Of a stretch of 64,000 nucleotides of DNA, positions 44,927-53,717 are shown in pieces (within the stretch, counting starts at the first letter, position 1; every line of letters starts with the position of its first letter). This stretch comes from Chitinophagaceae bacterium BSSC1 (GTDB lineage Bacteria; Bacteroidota; Bacteroidia; Chitinophagales; Chitinophagaceae), in assembly GCA_002256435.1 (NCBI GenBank), contig NKJC01000004.1, positions 186,001 through 250,000 on the forward strand, written 5' to 3'. The translations under genes and the position numbers were made by a program. The notes under the pieces are model-generated. The model was given only the letters and a program-made list of their open reading frames with translations, searched no databases and was not told the origin of the DNA.

Positions 44927-47900
44927 ATGGATCAGGATATAACAAAACACAATGCTACCATTCTTTCTGGAGAAGAATTGATTCAGAATTTACAAGTAGG
45001 TTTTATTGTTCAAGGACCAGCATCTGAAATCCTGATGTGTAATGATAGGGCTTTAGCATTACTTGGTTTAGAAAAAGACCAATTACTTGGAAAGACTTCT
45101 TTTGATCCACATTGGCGAGTGATACATGAAGACGGATCTCCATTTCCCGGAGAAACACATCCAGTGCCAATGGCTATATCTAGACTACAACCCGTTAGAA
45201 ATGTTGTCATGGGTGTTTATCAACCTAAAAAAGAAGATTTTCAATGGATTTTAGTAGACGCAGAACCCCACTTAAAGCAAGATGGAAGCATCAAAATGGT
45301 GGTTTGTACTTTTGTAGACATTTCTTCCAAAAAACAGTTTGAAGAAAAAAGTATCAAGAAAACAGAGTTCATCAATCATTTATCCAAAGTTTCATTTGAT
45401 GCCATTTGGGATTGGGATATGATCCATCACACTGTTCAATTTAGTGAAAGTTACCAACAATTGTTTGGAGCAATACAATCAGGTTTAGATATAGAGTCTA
45501 CCATTTTGCAAAAAGTGCATCCCCAAGAATTACCAGCATTGGTAAAATCTGTTGCGGAAGCCTTGTCAAGTAAGGCAGTAGATTGGGTTTATGAACACCG
45601 TTATTTAAACGCTTCAAATGAGTATGCATATGTTCTAAATAGAGCGCAAATTATCCGAGACGTTTCTGGAAAAGCCATAAGAGTCATTGGAGCCATGCAA
45701 GACATAAGTGCATTAAAAAAAGAAAGGCATAGATTAGAATTATTAGAGTCAGTAATTACAAATACAAATGATGCTGTAATGATTACTGAGGCAGAACCAT
45801 TTGATGAACCCGGCCCTAAAATTTTATACGTCAATGATGCTCTTTGTAGAATTACAGGATATACGGCAGAAGAGTTGATTGGGAAAACCCCCAGAATATT
45901 ACAGGGGCCCAAGTCAGATAGAGAAGCCCTAATAAAATTGGGGCAATCCTTGCGTAAATGGGAGTCTTGTGAAGCCACAGTGATAAATTATAAAAAAAAT
46001 GGAGAACCATTTTGGTTGCACATGAGCATCAGTCCAGTTGCAGATGAAACAGGTTGGTATACCCACTGGATATCTATTGAAAGAGATATTACAGTTTCTA
46101 AAAATCAGGAATTAAACAGGCAATTACTGTCGGAAATTCAAAGCATGTTTGCTTCTAATGAGGAGATTGGGCAAGTATTGCAACAAATTATGGGGCGAAT
46201 TGCAGATTATTTTGAATTAGGTCTTGCTGAATATTGGGTTTTAGGAATGGAGGATAATCGCATGCACTTAGAAGGAGCTTCTTATAGAAATATTGACCAT
46301 AGTATTGTTTTAAAACCTTCTAAAGATTCTTATGAAAAAGAAGCAAAACTTTTAGTTGATTGTGTGTTTCAAACTGGTCAATTGTCAATTTGGAATAAAG
46401 GAGATGACTCATCTGGATTTGTACAATGGGAAATGGCAAATTATACAAATTATGAAAATGCTTATGCTATCCCGCTATTTTTGGATAAGTCCATTGTTGG
46501 CGTGCTGGTAGTAGTATTGAATAATGGGGCTTCTTTTTATGAAAATAATGCCAGTTTCTTAGAAGAATTACTTGAGAAAATAGCCATGCAAGTAAAACAA
46601 AGACAATTGACCAGACAATTGGATCAGTTGTTTAAGTATGCTCCAGACATTATTTGCATTGTAGGTGCAGATGGTTATTTCAAGAAAGTAAATCCTGTTG
46701 CATTAAAAATGTTGGAATTTAGCGAAGAGGAATTACTAACATCACCCATTTCTAGATTTTTATTTCCTGGAAAAGATGGTAAAACATCCAGTGAAAAAAT
46801 TGATTTTAATGCAGGTAAACCCCATTATTCCTTTGAAAATAGATTTGTAACAGGCACAGGAAAGACTATTTGGTTGTCTTGGACATTTACCCCATCTCCA
46901 GAATCTGGATTATTATATGGTGTTGCAAAAGACGTTACTGATAAAAAAGAATATGAACAATTACTGAATAAGGCTAATGATTTAGCATTAATTGGTGGTT
47001 GGGAAATTGACCTAGTAAATCAAAAAGCATTTTGGTCAAGTATTACGTTGAAAATTTGTGAAGTGGACCCCATGGATAAGCCAGACATAAATAGCTGGAT
47101 GGATTTTTTCAAGGAAGGGTTAGATCGTGATACCATTAAACTAAGGGTAAAAGAAGCCATTCAACTTCAAAAAACTTGGGATGAAGAATTGAGAATTGTT
47201 ACTAAATCCGGTAAAGTAAAATGGGTACGTTCTATAGGTGATACAGAATTTGTAGAAGGTAAATGTATTCGAGTATTTGGTAGTTTTCAAGATATAGATG
47301 TAAGAAAACATACTGAATTGATTCTTCAGAAAAACCTAAAAGAATTAAAAGATTATAAGTTTGCATTGGATCAGTCAGCTATTGTAGCTACAACCAATGC
47401 TAGTGGGAATATCTTAAGTGTAAATGACAATTTTTGTCAGGTTTCAAAATATAGTAGGGAGGAATTGATTGGTCAAAATCATAACATAGTAAATTCTGGT
47501 TTCCACAGTAAAGCATTTTTTACCCATTTATGGTCAACCATTCAAGCTGGTAACGTATGGAAGGGTGAAATCAAGAATAAAGCCAAGGATGGAAGTTTTT
47601 ATTGGGTTTATACCACCATAATTCCTTTCCTTGATAACAAAGGAGAGATTCAACAGTTTCTATCTATCCGCTTTGATATTACAGAAGAAAAAAATGCAGA
47701 AGAGGCATTAAAAATAAGCAATGATAGGTATGACCTGGTTGGCAAAGCTACCAATGATGCCATTTTTGATCTTGATATTGTTAATAATACCATAGAATGG
47801 GTGGGAGAGGGATTGGGAAGTATTATGGGCTTTGAATCTTTTATTGACAAAAAACCAACTAATACCCATTTGAAAGACTTTGTTCATCCAGATGATATGC

Positions 47901-48826
47901 AAAGGGTCATGGAAAAACAAATGGCCGTGTTGTTGCATCCTGAAGAGTACCTATGGAATGATGAATTTAGATTTAGAAATACAGATGGAGGTTACTTGCA
48001 AGTACATGCTAGAGGCATTATCATCAAAGATCAAAACGGAAATGGCTTAAGGGTTATTGGTTCTATTCAAGATATTACCAAATTAAGAGAAAATGAAAAT
48101 AGGTTACAAGAACTCAATAGATATTTAGCAGATCAAACAAGAGCATTAGCCGTTTCAAATGAAGAATTGGAACAGTTTGCTTATGTAGCTTCACATGACT
48201 TGCAAGAGCCCCTTAGGATGGTAACAAGTTTTATGGCACAACTAGAGAAGAAATATGGTGATGTCATTGATGAAAAAGGAAAAAGGTATATTGAATATGC
48301 GGTAGATGGAGCTAAAAGAATGAGGCAAATCATTCTTGATTTATTGGATTATTCAAGAGTAGGCAAAATGGATGATCAAAAAGAAGACGTTGATCTCAAT
48401 GACCTATTAAAAGGGATTCAGATTCTTTTTAGAAAACAAATGGAAGAAAAGAAAGCCATGTTACGGATTGGCCCAATGCCAACGGTACACTCCTTTGTAG
48501 CGCCTCTGCAACAAGTTTTTCAAAACTTGATTGGGAATGCGCTAAAATTCACCAAGCCAAATGTGCCAGCTATGGTTAGGATTGCCTCAGAAGATTTAGG
48601 GGATTCTTGGAAATTCAGTATTTCGGACAATGGAATTGGTATGGAGGTGGATGATTTAGAAAAAATATTTATCATTTTCAAACAATTGAATTCAAAAGAA
48701 GAATTCCCGGGCTCAGGAATTGGATTAGCCGTAACTAAAAAAATCATTGAAAAACAAGGTGGAAAAATTTGGGTGGAATCTCAAATAGAACATGGCAGCA
48801 CTTTTTATTTTACCCTTCCAAAATAA
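44927..48826 (+). CDS. Cytoplasmic multi-PAS/GAF sensor histidine kinase
   Basis: 1299 residues without a membrane segment. By eye: PAS1 (15-140), PAS2 (147-265), PAS3 (270-395), GAF (403-560), PAS4 (567-680), PAS5 (683-805), PAS6 (810-930), PAS7 (932-1060), HisKA (phospho-acceptor His1090 in SHDLQEPLR) and HATPase (about 1190-1299; N box near 1198, DNGIGM, GSGIGLAV). PAS3 has GKTPRILQGP, close to the LOV core, but Pro322 replaces the photoactive Cys. The next two genes encode receiver proteins, 16 bp and then 12 bp apart, probably the phosphotransfer targets. Ligands are unknown. Confidence 0.93.
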   Translation: MDQDITKHNATILSGEELIQNLQVGFIVQGPASEILMCNDRALALLGLEKDQLLGKTSFDPHWRVIHEDGSPFPGETHPVPMAISRLQPVRNVVMGVYQPKKEDFQWILVDAEPHLKQDGSIKMVVCTFVDISSKKQFEEKSIKKTEFINHLSKVSFDAIWDWDMIHHTVQFSESYQQLFGAIQSGLDIESTILQKVHPQELPALVKSVAEALSSKAVDWVYEHRYLNASNEYAYVLNRAQIIRDVSGKAIRVIGAMQDISALKKERHRLELLESVITNTNDAVMITEAEPFDEPGPKILYVNDALCRITGYTAEELIGKTPRILQGPKSDREALIKLGQSLRKWESCEATVINYKKNGEPFWLHMSISPVADETGWYTHWISIERDITVSKNQELNRQLLSEIQSMFASNEEIGQVLQQIMGRIADYFELGLAEYWVLGMEDNRMHLEGASYRNIDHSIVLKPSKDSYEKEAKLLVDCVFQTGQLSIWNKGDDSSGFVQWEMANYTNYENAYAIPLFLDKSIVGVLVVVLNNGASFYENNASFLEELLEKIAMQVKQRQLTRQLDQLFKYAPDIICIVGADGYFKKVNPVALKMLEFSEEELLTSPISRFLFPGKDGKTSSEKIDFNAGKPHYSFENRFVTGTGKTIWLSWTFTPSPESGLLYGVAKDVTDKKEYEQLLNKANDLALIGGWEIDLVNQKAFWSSITLKICEVDPMDKPDINSWMDFFKEGLDRDTIKLRVKEAIQLQKTWDEELRIVTKSGKVKWVRSIGDTEFVEGKCIRVFGSFQDIDVRKHTELILQKNLKELKDYKFALDQSAIVATTNASGNILSVNDNFCQVSKYSREELIGQNHNIVNSGFHSKAFFTHLWSTIQAGNVWKGEIKNKAKDGSFYWVYTTIIPFLDNKGEIQQFLSIRFDITEEKNAEEALKISNDRYDLVGKATNDAIFDLDIVNNTIEWVGEGLGSIMGFESFIDKKPTNTHLKDFVHPDDMQRVMEKQMAVLLHPEEYLWNDEFRFRNTDGGYLQVHARGIIIKDQNGNGLRVIGSIQDITKLRENENRLQELNRYLADQTRALAVSNEELEQFAYVASHDLQEPLRMVTSFMAQLEKKYGDVIDEKGKRYIEYAVDGAKRMRQIILDLLDYSRVGKMDDQKEDVDLNDLLKGIQILFRKQMEEKKAMLRIGPMPTVHSFVAPLQQVFQNLIGNALKFTKPNVPAMVRIASEDLGDSWKFSISDNGIGMEVDDLEKIFIIFKQLNSKEEFPGSGIGLAVTKKIIEKQGGKIWVESQIEHGSTFYFTLPK

Positions 48827-48842
48827 ATTTTAAAACAAACTG

Positions 48843-49268
48843 ATGAAACCAATTAATATTCTTTTGATTGAAGACAACGATGGTGATATTTTGTTGTTCA
48901 AAGAGTCTTTTGAAGACGCAGGAATTTTGGCAAATATTGAAGTTCTTACTGATGGGAAACTAGCGCTTGATTTCTTTCAACATTTAATTAGTCAATCAGC
49001 TGATCAATTCCCGGATTTGATTTTTTTAGACATTAATCTTCCTAAGAAAAATGGGCATGAAGTGTTAGACTTTTTAAAAGGTCAAGAGACATTGAAAAAA
49101 ATTCCAGTAATCATGCTATCTACCTCATCATGGTATAAGGATATAGAAAAGGCAAATGAAGCTGGGGTATTGTTATTTATTAGTAAGCCATTTGACGTTG
49201 ATCAATTTTTAAGAAAAATTACTAGTAAGGGGCAATTCAGTATTTTGTTGAAGAACAATCAATCATAA
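48843..49268 (+). CDS. Response regulator receiver protein
   Basis: 141 residues, single receiver domain of the Rcp1-like type often paired with phytochrome-type kinases. Acidic pair in IEDNDGD, phospho-acceptor Asp in LIFLDINLPKKNG, Thr/Ser in MLSTSSW and the switch Lys in FISKPFDVD are all present. No output domain. It starts 16 bp after the kinase stop. Confidence 0.93.
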   Translation: MKPINILLIEDNDGDILLFKESFEDAGILANIEVLTDGKLALDFFQHLISQSADQFPDLIFLDINLPKKNGHEVLDFLKGQETLKKIPVIMLSTSSWYKDIEKANEAGVLLFISKPFDVDQFLRKITSKGQFSILLKNNQS

Positions 49269-49280
49269 CCAAGAATAAAT

Positions 49281-50282
49281 ATGTTAAGGGACAAGAAAAC
49301 ATATGATATATTAGTTGTAGAAGACAACCCCGGTGATTTTACCATATTAGAAGATTTATTAATTGACAGACTTTTTAAACCGGTTATTGACCATGCTAAA
49401 ACCTTCAAAGCAGCAAGCGTTTTTTTAAAAGACTTAACCATGCAGTATGATGTGATACTGTTAGATCTAAGTTTACCAGATAAAAATGGGGTAGCCTTGG
49501 TTCAAGAAATGTTACATATATCAGGAAATATCCCAGTAATTGTTTTAACTGGATATACAGATGTGACTTTTAGTATCAAATCAATTTCTTTGGGGGTAGA
49601 AGATTATCTGTTAAAAGAAGACCTTTCTCCGGATCTTTTATATAGAACCATTGTTTATGCCATACAGCGTAAAAAATCGGTGAAGGAATTGGAAGAATCA
49701 GAGAAACGCTATAGTGACCTATTTCAGTTTAGCCCTGAACCAGTAATGGTATATGACATGTCTTCACTGAAATTTTTAAGTGTGAATAAAGCTGCTATTG
49801 AAAAATATGGCTATTCTGAATTAGAATTCCTTAATCTCACCATGACTGATATTATAGCAGATAATACAGATGCTGATTTAATTACTGCAAGTATTTTTAG
49901 GGATTTCAAATTAGGTGTCAATATTCGCCATCGTAAAAAAAATGGCGAATTGTTTTATGTGGCCATTCATAGTAGCATGCTTCAATTGAATAACCAACCG
50001 GTAACCATTGTCAATGCTTCTGATATTTCTCAAACTGTTGAATATTTGAAAGCTATTGAAGCCTATACCGTTAAACTAAAAGAAATTGCTTGGACACAGT
50101 CACATATTGTAAGGGCACCTTTATCAAGAATGATGGGTATTGTTAATGTTCTTAAACAAATTGGCACTTCCAATCCTGAATTTAATGAATGGGTGATTCA
50201 CTTTGACAACTCTGCCAAGGAATTAGACAATATTATTCTGGATATCACTCGGAAAACAGAAGCCGTTAAAATTGGCGATTAA
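49281..50282 (+). CDS. Receiver-PAS protein with HisKA-like helix but no ATPase domain
   Basis: 333 residues. Receiver (about 8-125; VVEDNPGD, Asp in LLDLSLPDKNG, switch Lys in LLKEDLS), PAS (about 145-260) and a final segment (about 265-330) that resembles the HisKA dimerisation helix, with His275 in QSHIVRAPLSRMMG. The gene ends there, so the catalytic ATPase domain is missing. It may act as a phosphorelay intermediate for the kinase encoded just before it, or as a signal sink. Both options are inference. Confidence 0.85.
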   Translation: MLRDKKTYDILVVEDNPGDFTILEDLLIDRLFKPVIDHAKTFKAASVFLKDLTMQYDVILLDLSLPDKNGVALVQEMLHISGNIPVIVLTGYTDVTFSIKSISLGVEDYLLKEDLSPDLLYRTIVYAIQRKKSVKELEESEKRYSDLFQFSPEPVMVYDMSSLKFLSVNKAAIEKYGYSELEFLNLTMTDIIADNTDADLITASIFRDFKLGVNIRHRKKNGELFYVAIHSSMLQLNNQPVTIVNASDISQTVEYLKAIEAYTVKLKEIAWTQSHIVRAPLSRMMGIVNVLKQIGTSNPEFNEWVIHFDNSAKELDNIILDITRKTEAVKIGD

Positions 50283-50397
50283 AAACTGTGTTTAAAACAC
50301 CGAAATCTTTCATATTCGGTTGATTTTACCAAAATTTAATCTTTTAAAGCAGCACAGTTATTATATTGTGTATCAACATCTAAAATAATTTTAGTTC

Positions 50398-52071
50398 ATG
50401 GACAGACGTGCTTTTTTGGAACTGGCAGCTCATCCACAAATGGAAACAGCATTGCCAATGTTTGAGCCTCCTTTACCAAGTTCTGGATTAAATGCCTATA
50501 CAGGACCTTGGACAGAGTCAGAAGTGGCGCATTTACTCAAAAGAACCATGTTTGGTGCTAAAAAAGCTGATATTGCTTATTTTAAGGATAAGACCATGCA
50601 GCAGGCTGTTGATGAGCTGCTAAATGTAAATACAGTTGCGCCTGCTCCTCCATTAAAAGAGTATACTACTTCAACAACGGCCACCACTCCAGATGGTAAT
50701 ATTGCTTTAGGTGCTACTTGGGTAAATGATCCAAATAATGATGGAACTGTTGCAAGCCAACGTAGAGGTTCTTTTAAAAAATGGTGGATGGGTTTGATGA
50801 TCAATCAAGAAAGAAGCATTTTGGAGAAAATGACCCTTTTTTGGCACAACCATTATTCTACAGAAACCAATGATATTGGAAATGCGCAATATGTTTATAA
50901 GCACCATGCATTACTAAGAGCAAATGCCTTGGGGAATTTTAAATCATTAACAAGGGCCATAACAGTTGACCCTGCTATGTTGGTTTACTTAAATGGTCAA
51001 ATCAATACAGCTACTGCTCCAGATGAAAACTATGGCCGAGAGATTCAGGAATTATTCTGCTGTGGTAAGGGTAAGGATTCGCTTTACACAGAAGCAGATG
51101 TAAAAGCTGCGGCACAGGTTTTAACCGGTTGGAGAAATAATAGCACTACCATTGCTTCTTATTTTGATGTAACCAGACATAACAAAACCAATAAACAGTT
51201 TTCTGCATTTTATAATAATACGGTTATTACAGGTCAATCTGGAGCAAATGCCGGAGACCTGGAATTAGATGCTATGCTAGACATGATTTTTGCTACACAG
51301 GAAGTAGCAAAGTATTTTTGTAGGCGCTTGTACCGTTGGTTTGTCTATTATGATATAGACGATACTATTGAAGCCAATGTGATTACTCCCATGGCCAATT
51401 TGTTTAGACAAAGTAAATATGAAGTAAAACCAGTTATTTCAGCCCTTTTAAAAAGTGAACATTTTTTTGATACCTTAAGTAGGGGAGCTCAAATTAAAAG
51501 TCCAGTAGACTTAGTTGTTGGCTTGTGTAGGGAGTTTGAAATTCAATTTCAGCCTGATACTGACTATGCTACCAATTATGGCTTTTACAATTACTTAGTT
51601 AGTTGGGTAAGTAATATGCAACAAAATATTGGAGATCCACCTGATGTTAGTGGGTGGAAGGCATATTACCAAATGCCCCAATTTTACGAGATTTGGGTGA
51701 ATAGTGACACATTACCCAAGCGCAATCAATTTTCTGATACCATGATTGTAAGTGGCTATACGTTTAATGCCAAAAAGATTCAAATTGATGGTGTTGCCGT
51801 AGCTCAATCTACTTCTAGTCCAGGAGATCCCAATAAACTAATTGATGAGTTGTGTAAAAAGATGCTGAGAATAGATATTTCCTTGGCATCTAAAAATCAG
51901 TTGAAAACAGATATTCTTTTAGGTGGACAATCTACAGATATTTATTGGACAGATGCTTGGACTTTATTTATCAGTACGCCAACCAACACCTCAAATGCAA
52001 CAACTGTAAAAAATCGCTTGCGCGATCTGATAAAATATTTGATGAACCTGCCTGAATACCAATTGGCATAA
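50398..52071 (+). CDS. DUF1800 domain protein
   Basis: 557 residues of the DUF1800 family: HLLKRTMFGAKKADI near the start, EKMTLFWHNHYSTE (about 143), YGREIQELF (about 214) and AAAQVLTGW (about 240). The biochemical role is unknown. It is nearly always encoded beside a DUF1501 protein, as here (10 bp to the next gene). The N-terminus MDRRAFLELAA does not look like a full signal peptide. Confidence 0.9.
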   Translation: MDRRAFLELAAHPQMETALPMFEPPLPSSGLNAYTGPWTESEVAHLLKRTMFGAKKADIAYFKDKTMQQAVDELLNVNTVAPAPPLKEYTTSTTATTPDGNIALGATWVNDPNNDGTVASQRRGSFKKWWMGLMINQERSILEKMTLFWHNHYSTETNDIGNAQYVYKHHALLRANALGNFKSLTRAITVDPAMLVYLNGQINTATAPDENYGREIQELFCCGKGKDSLYTEADVKAAAQVLTGWRNNSTTIASYFDVTRHNKTNKQFSAFYNNTVITGQSGANAGDLELDAMLDMIFATQEVAKYFCRRLYRWFVYYDIDDTIEANVITPMANLFRQSKYEVKPVISALLKSEHFFDTLSRGAQIKSPVDLVVGLCREFEIQFQPDTDYATNYGFYNYLVSWVSNMQQNIGDPPDVSGWKAYYQMPQFYEIWVNSDTLPKRNQFSDTMIVSGYTFNAKKIQIDGVAVAQSTSSPGDPNKLIDELCKKMLRIDISLASKNQLKTDILLGGQSTDIYWTDAWTLFISTPTNTSNATTVKNRLRDLIKYLMNLPEYQLA

Positions 52072-52081
52072 AGCACTGATC

Positions 52082-53653
52082 ATGAAAAGAAGACAATTTC
52101 TGAGAAATGCCATACCTGCAGGCGTATTAATGCCATCCTTGGTTGGCGGATTTTCTATCAAGGCATTTAGTGCCGATTCAGGCATCATGCAATCATTAGC
52201 ACTTCCTGTAACAGAAACAGACCATGTGTTTGTGATTGTTCAACTCAATGGAGGTAACGATGGTTTAAACATGGTGATTCCTGTAGAGAATTTTAGTAGT
52301 TATGTTGCTGCGCGATCCAATATTTATATACCTGAAAACAAGGTATTGGCTTTAAATGGTAAAGCGGGATTACACCCATCTATGACAGGCTTACACAGTT
52401 TGTATAATGATGGTAAATTGAATGTGGTGCATTCTGTTGGATACCCACAACCCAGTTTTTCGCATTTTAGGGCTACCGATATTTGGATGAGTGCTAGTGA
52501 TAGTGCTAGTGTGGTGAATAGTGGATGGGCTGGTAGATATTTAAATTATGAGTATCCCAATTTCCCAGCTGGATATCCCAATAGTTCCGCACCTGATCCT
52601 TTGGCCATTCAAATAGGTTCAGTTACTTCCTTGACTGTACAAGGTCCTGCTGTAAGCATGGGATTGAGTATTAGTAGTACTACCAATTTTTATAATTTGG
52701 TCAATGGGGTACAAGATCCTGCACCTGATACACCAGCTGGTAAGGAGTTGAGTTTTGTAAGAACCATTTCTCAACAAACTCAGCAATATGCTTCTGTAAT
52801 TAAAAATGCAGCTGCCAAAACAACCACACAGGTTACTTATCCTACCAATAATTCATTAGGAGATCAATTAAAGATTGTTGCCAAACTAATTAATGGTGGT
52901 TTAAAGACAAGGATTTATATGGTAAACTATGGCGGTTTTGATACACATAGTAATCAGGTGAATAGTACAGATACCACAACTGGTAACCATGCTAATCTTC
53001 TGAAAAATGTGAGTGATGCCATTAAAGCTTTTCAAGACGATTTGAAGTTTTTAGGAATGGAAGACCGAGTTGTTGGTATGACTTATTCAGAATTTGGTCG
53101 CAGAATCAAAAGTAATGGTAGCACAGGAACAGACCATGGTTCAGCGGCTCCTTGTTTCTTATTTGGCAAGCATGTATTGGGTGGCGTAACAGGAAACACA
53201 CCAAGTATTCCAGCAAATGCAACCGTTAATGATAACCTGCCATTCCAATACGATTTTAGAAGTATTTATTCCACCATCTTATCTAATTGGCTTTGCGTGA
53301 ATGAAGTGGATTTGCAACAGATTATGCTGAAGAATTTTCAAATGTTGCCATTGGTTAATTCGGCAAGTTGCAAAAAGGCCGTGAATATGTCTGGAGACCA
53401 ATTGATCTCTAACTATCCCAATCCATTTACCAGTTCTACAGTCATTACTTTCAAAACGGCTGGTGGGCATACCCTTATTCAAATCATGGATACCATGGGA
53501 AGGGTCTTGGCCAATCTAACTGATAAAGAATACGCCCCAGGTACTTATACCGTGCTATTTGATAGTAAATCATTACCCAATGGGGTCTATTATGCTCGAC
53601 TTCAAAATATGGCTACCCAGCAAGTGCGTACCATGTTAAAAGTGAGAGGATAA
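52082..53653 (+). CDS. DUF1501 protein with Tat-like signal and T9SS sorting domain
   Basis: 523 residues. The N-terminus KRRQFLRNAIPAG is a twin-arginine-type signal with a hydrophobic stretch to about residue 30. The DUF1501 (sulfatase-like fold) domain follows, with VQLNGGNDGLNMV and YSEFGRRIKSNG. The C-terminal 80 residues (NYPNPF at the start, then GQ/GVYY-type strands and MLKV at the end) are a type IX secretion sorting domain, which delivers proteins to the surface. Partner of the DUF1800 protein encoded 10 bp upstream. Enzymatic activity is unknown. Confidence 0.88.
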   Translation: MKRRQFLRNAIPAGVLMPSLVGGFSIKAFSADSGIMQSLALPVTETDHVFVIVQLNGGNDGLNMVIPVENFSSYVAARSNIYIPENKVLALNGKAGLHPSMTGLHSLYNDGKLNVVHSVGYPQPSFSHFRATDIWMSASDSASVVNSGWAGRYLNYEYPNFPAGYPNSSAPDPLAIQIGSVTSLTVQGPAVSMGLSISSTTNFYNLVNGVQDPAPDTPAGKELSFVRTISQQTQQYASVIKNAAAKTTTQVTYPTNNSLGDQLKIVAKLINGGLKTRIYMVNYGGFDTHSNQVNSTDTTTGNHANLLKNVSDAIKAFQDDLKFLGMEDRVVGMTYSEFGRRIKSNGSTGTDHGSAAPCFLFGKHVLGGVTGNTPSIPANATVNDNLPFQYDFRSIYSTILSNWLCVNEVDLQQIMLKNFQMLPLVNSASCKKAVNMSGDQLISNYPNPFTSSTVITFKTAGGHTLIQIMDTMGRVLANLTDKEYAPGTYTVLFDSKSLPNGVYYARLQNMATQQVRTMLKVRG

Positions 53654-53670
53654 TATTTAAAAAAGCAATA

Positions 53671-53700
53671 AAAAATGCTGCCCTAGAGCAGCATTTTTTT
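53671..53700. terminator. Bidirectional intrinsic terminator between DUF1501 and tricorn genes
   Basis: AAAA, stem ATGCTGC/GCAGCAT with loop CCTAGA, then seven Ts on the plus strand and an A-tract that gives Ts on the minus strand. It separates two convergent genes. Confidence 0.85.
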
Positions 53701-53717
53701 ATTTAAGTACCATTCCT

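Noticed and set aside
45728..46110. LOV photoreceptor domain in the kinase
   Set aside because: The cysteine needed for the flavin adduct is Pro322.
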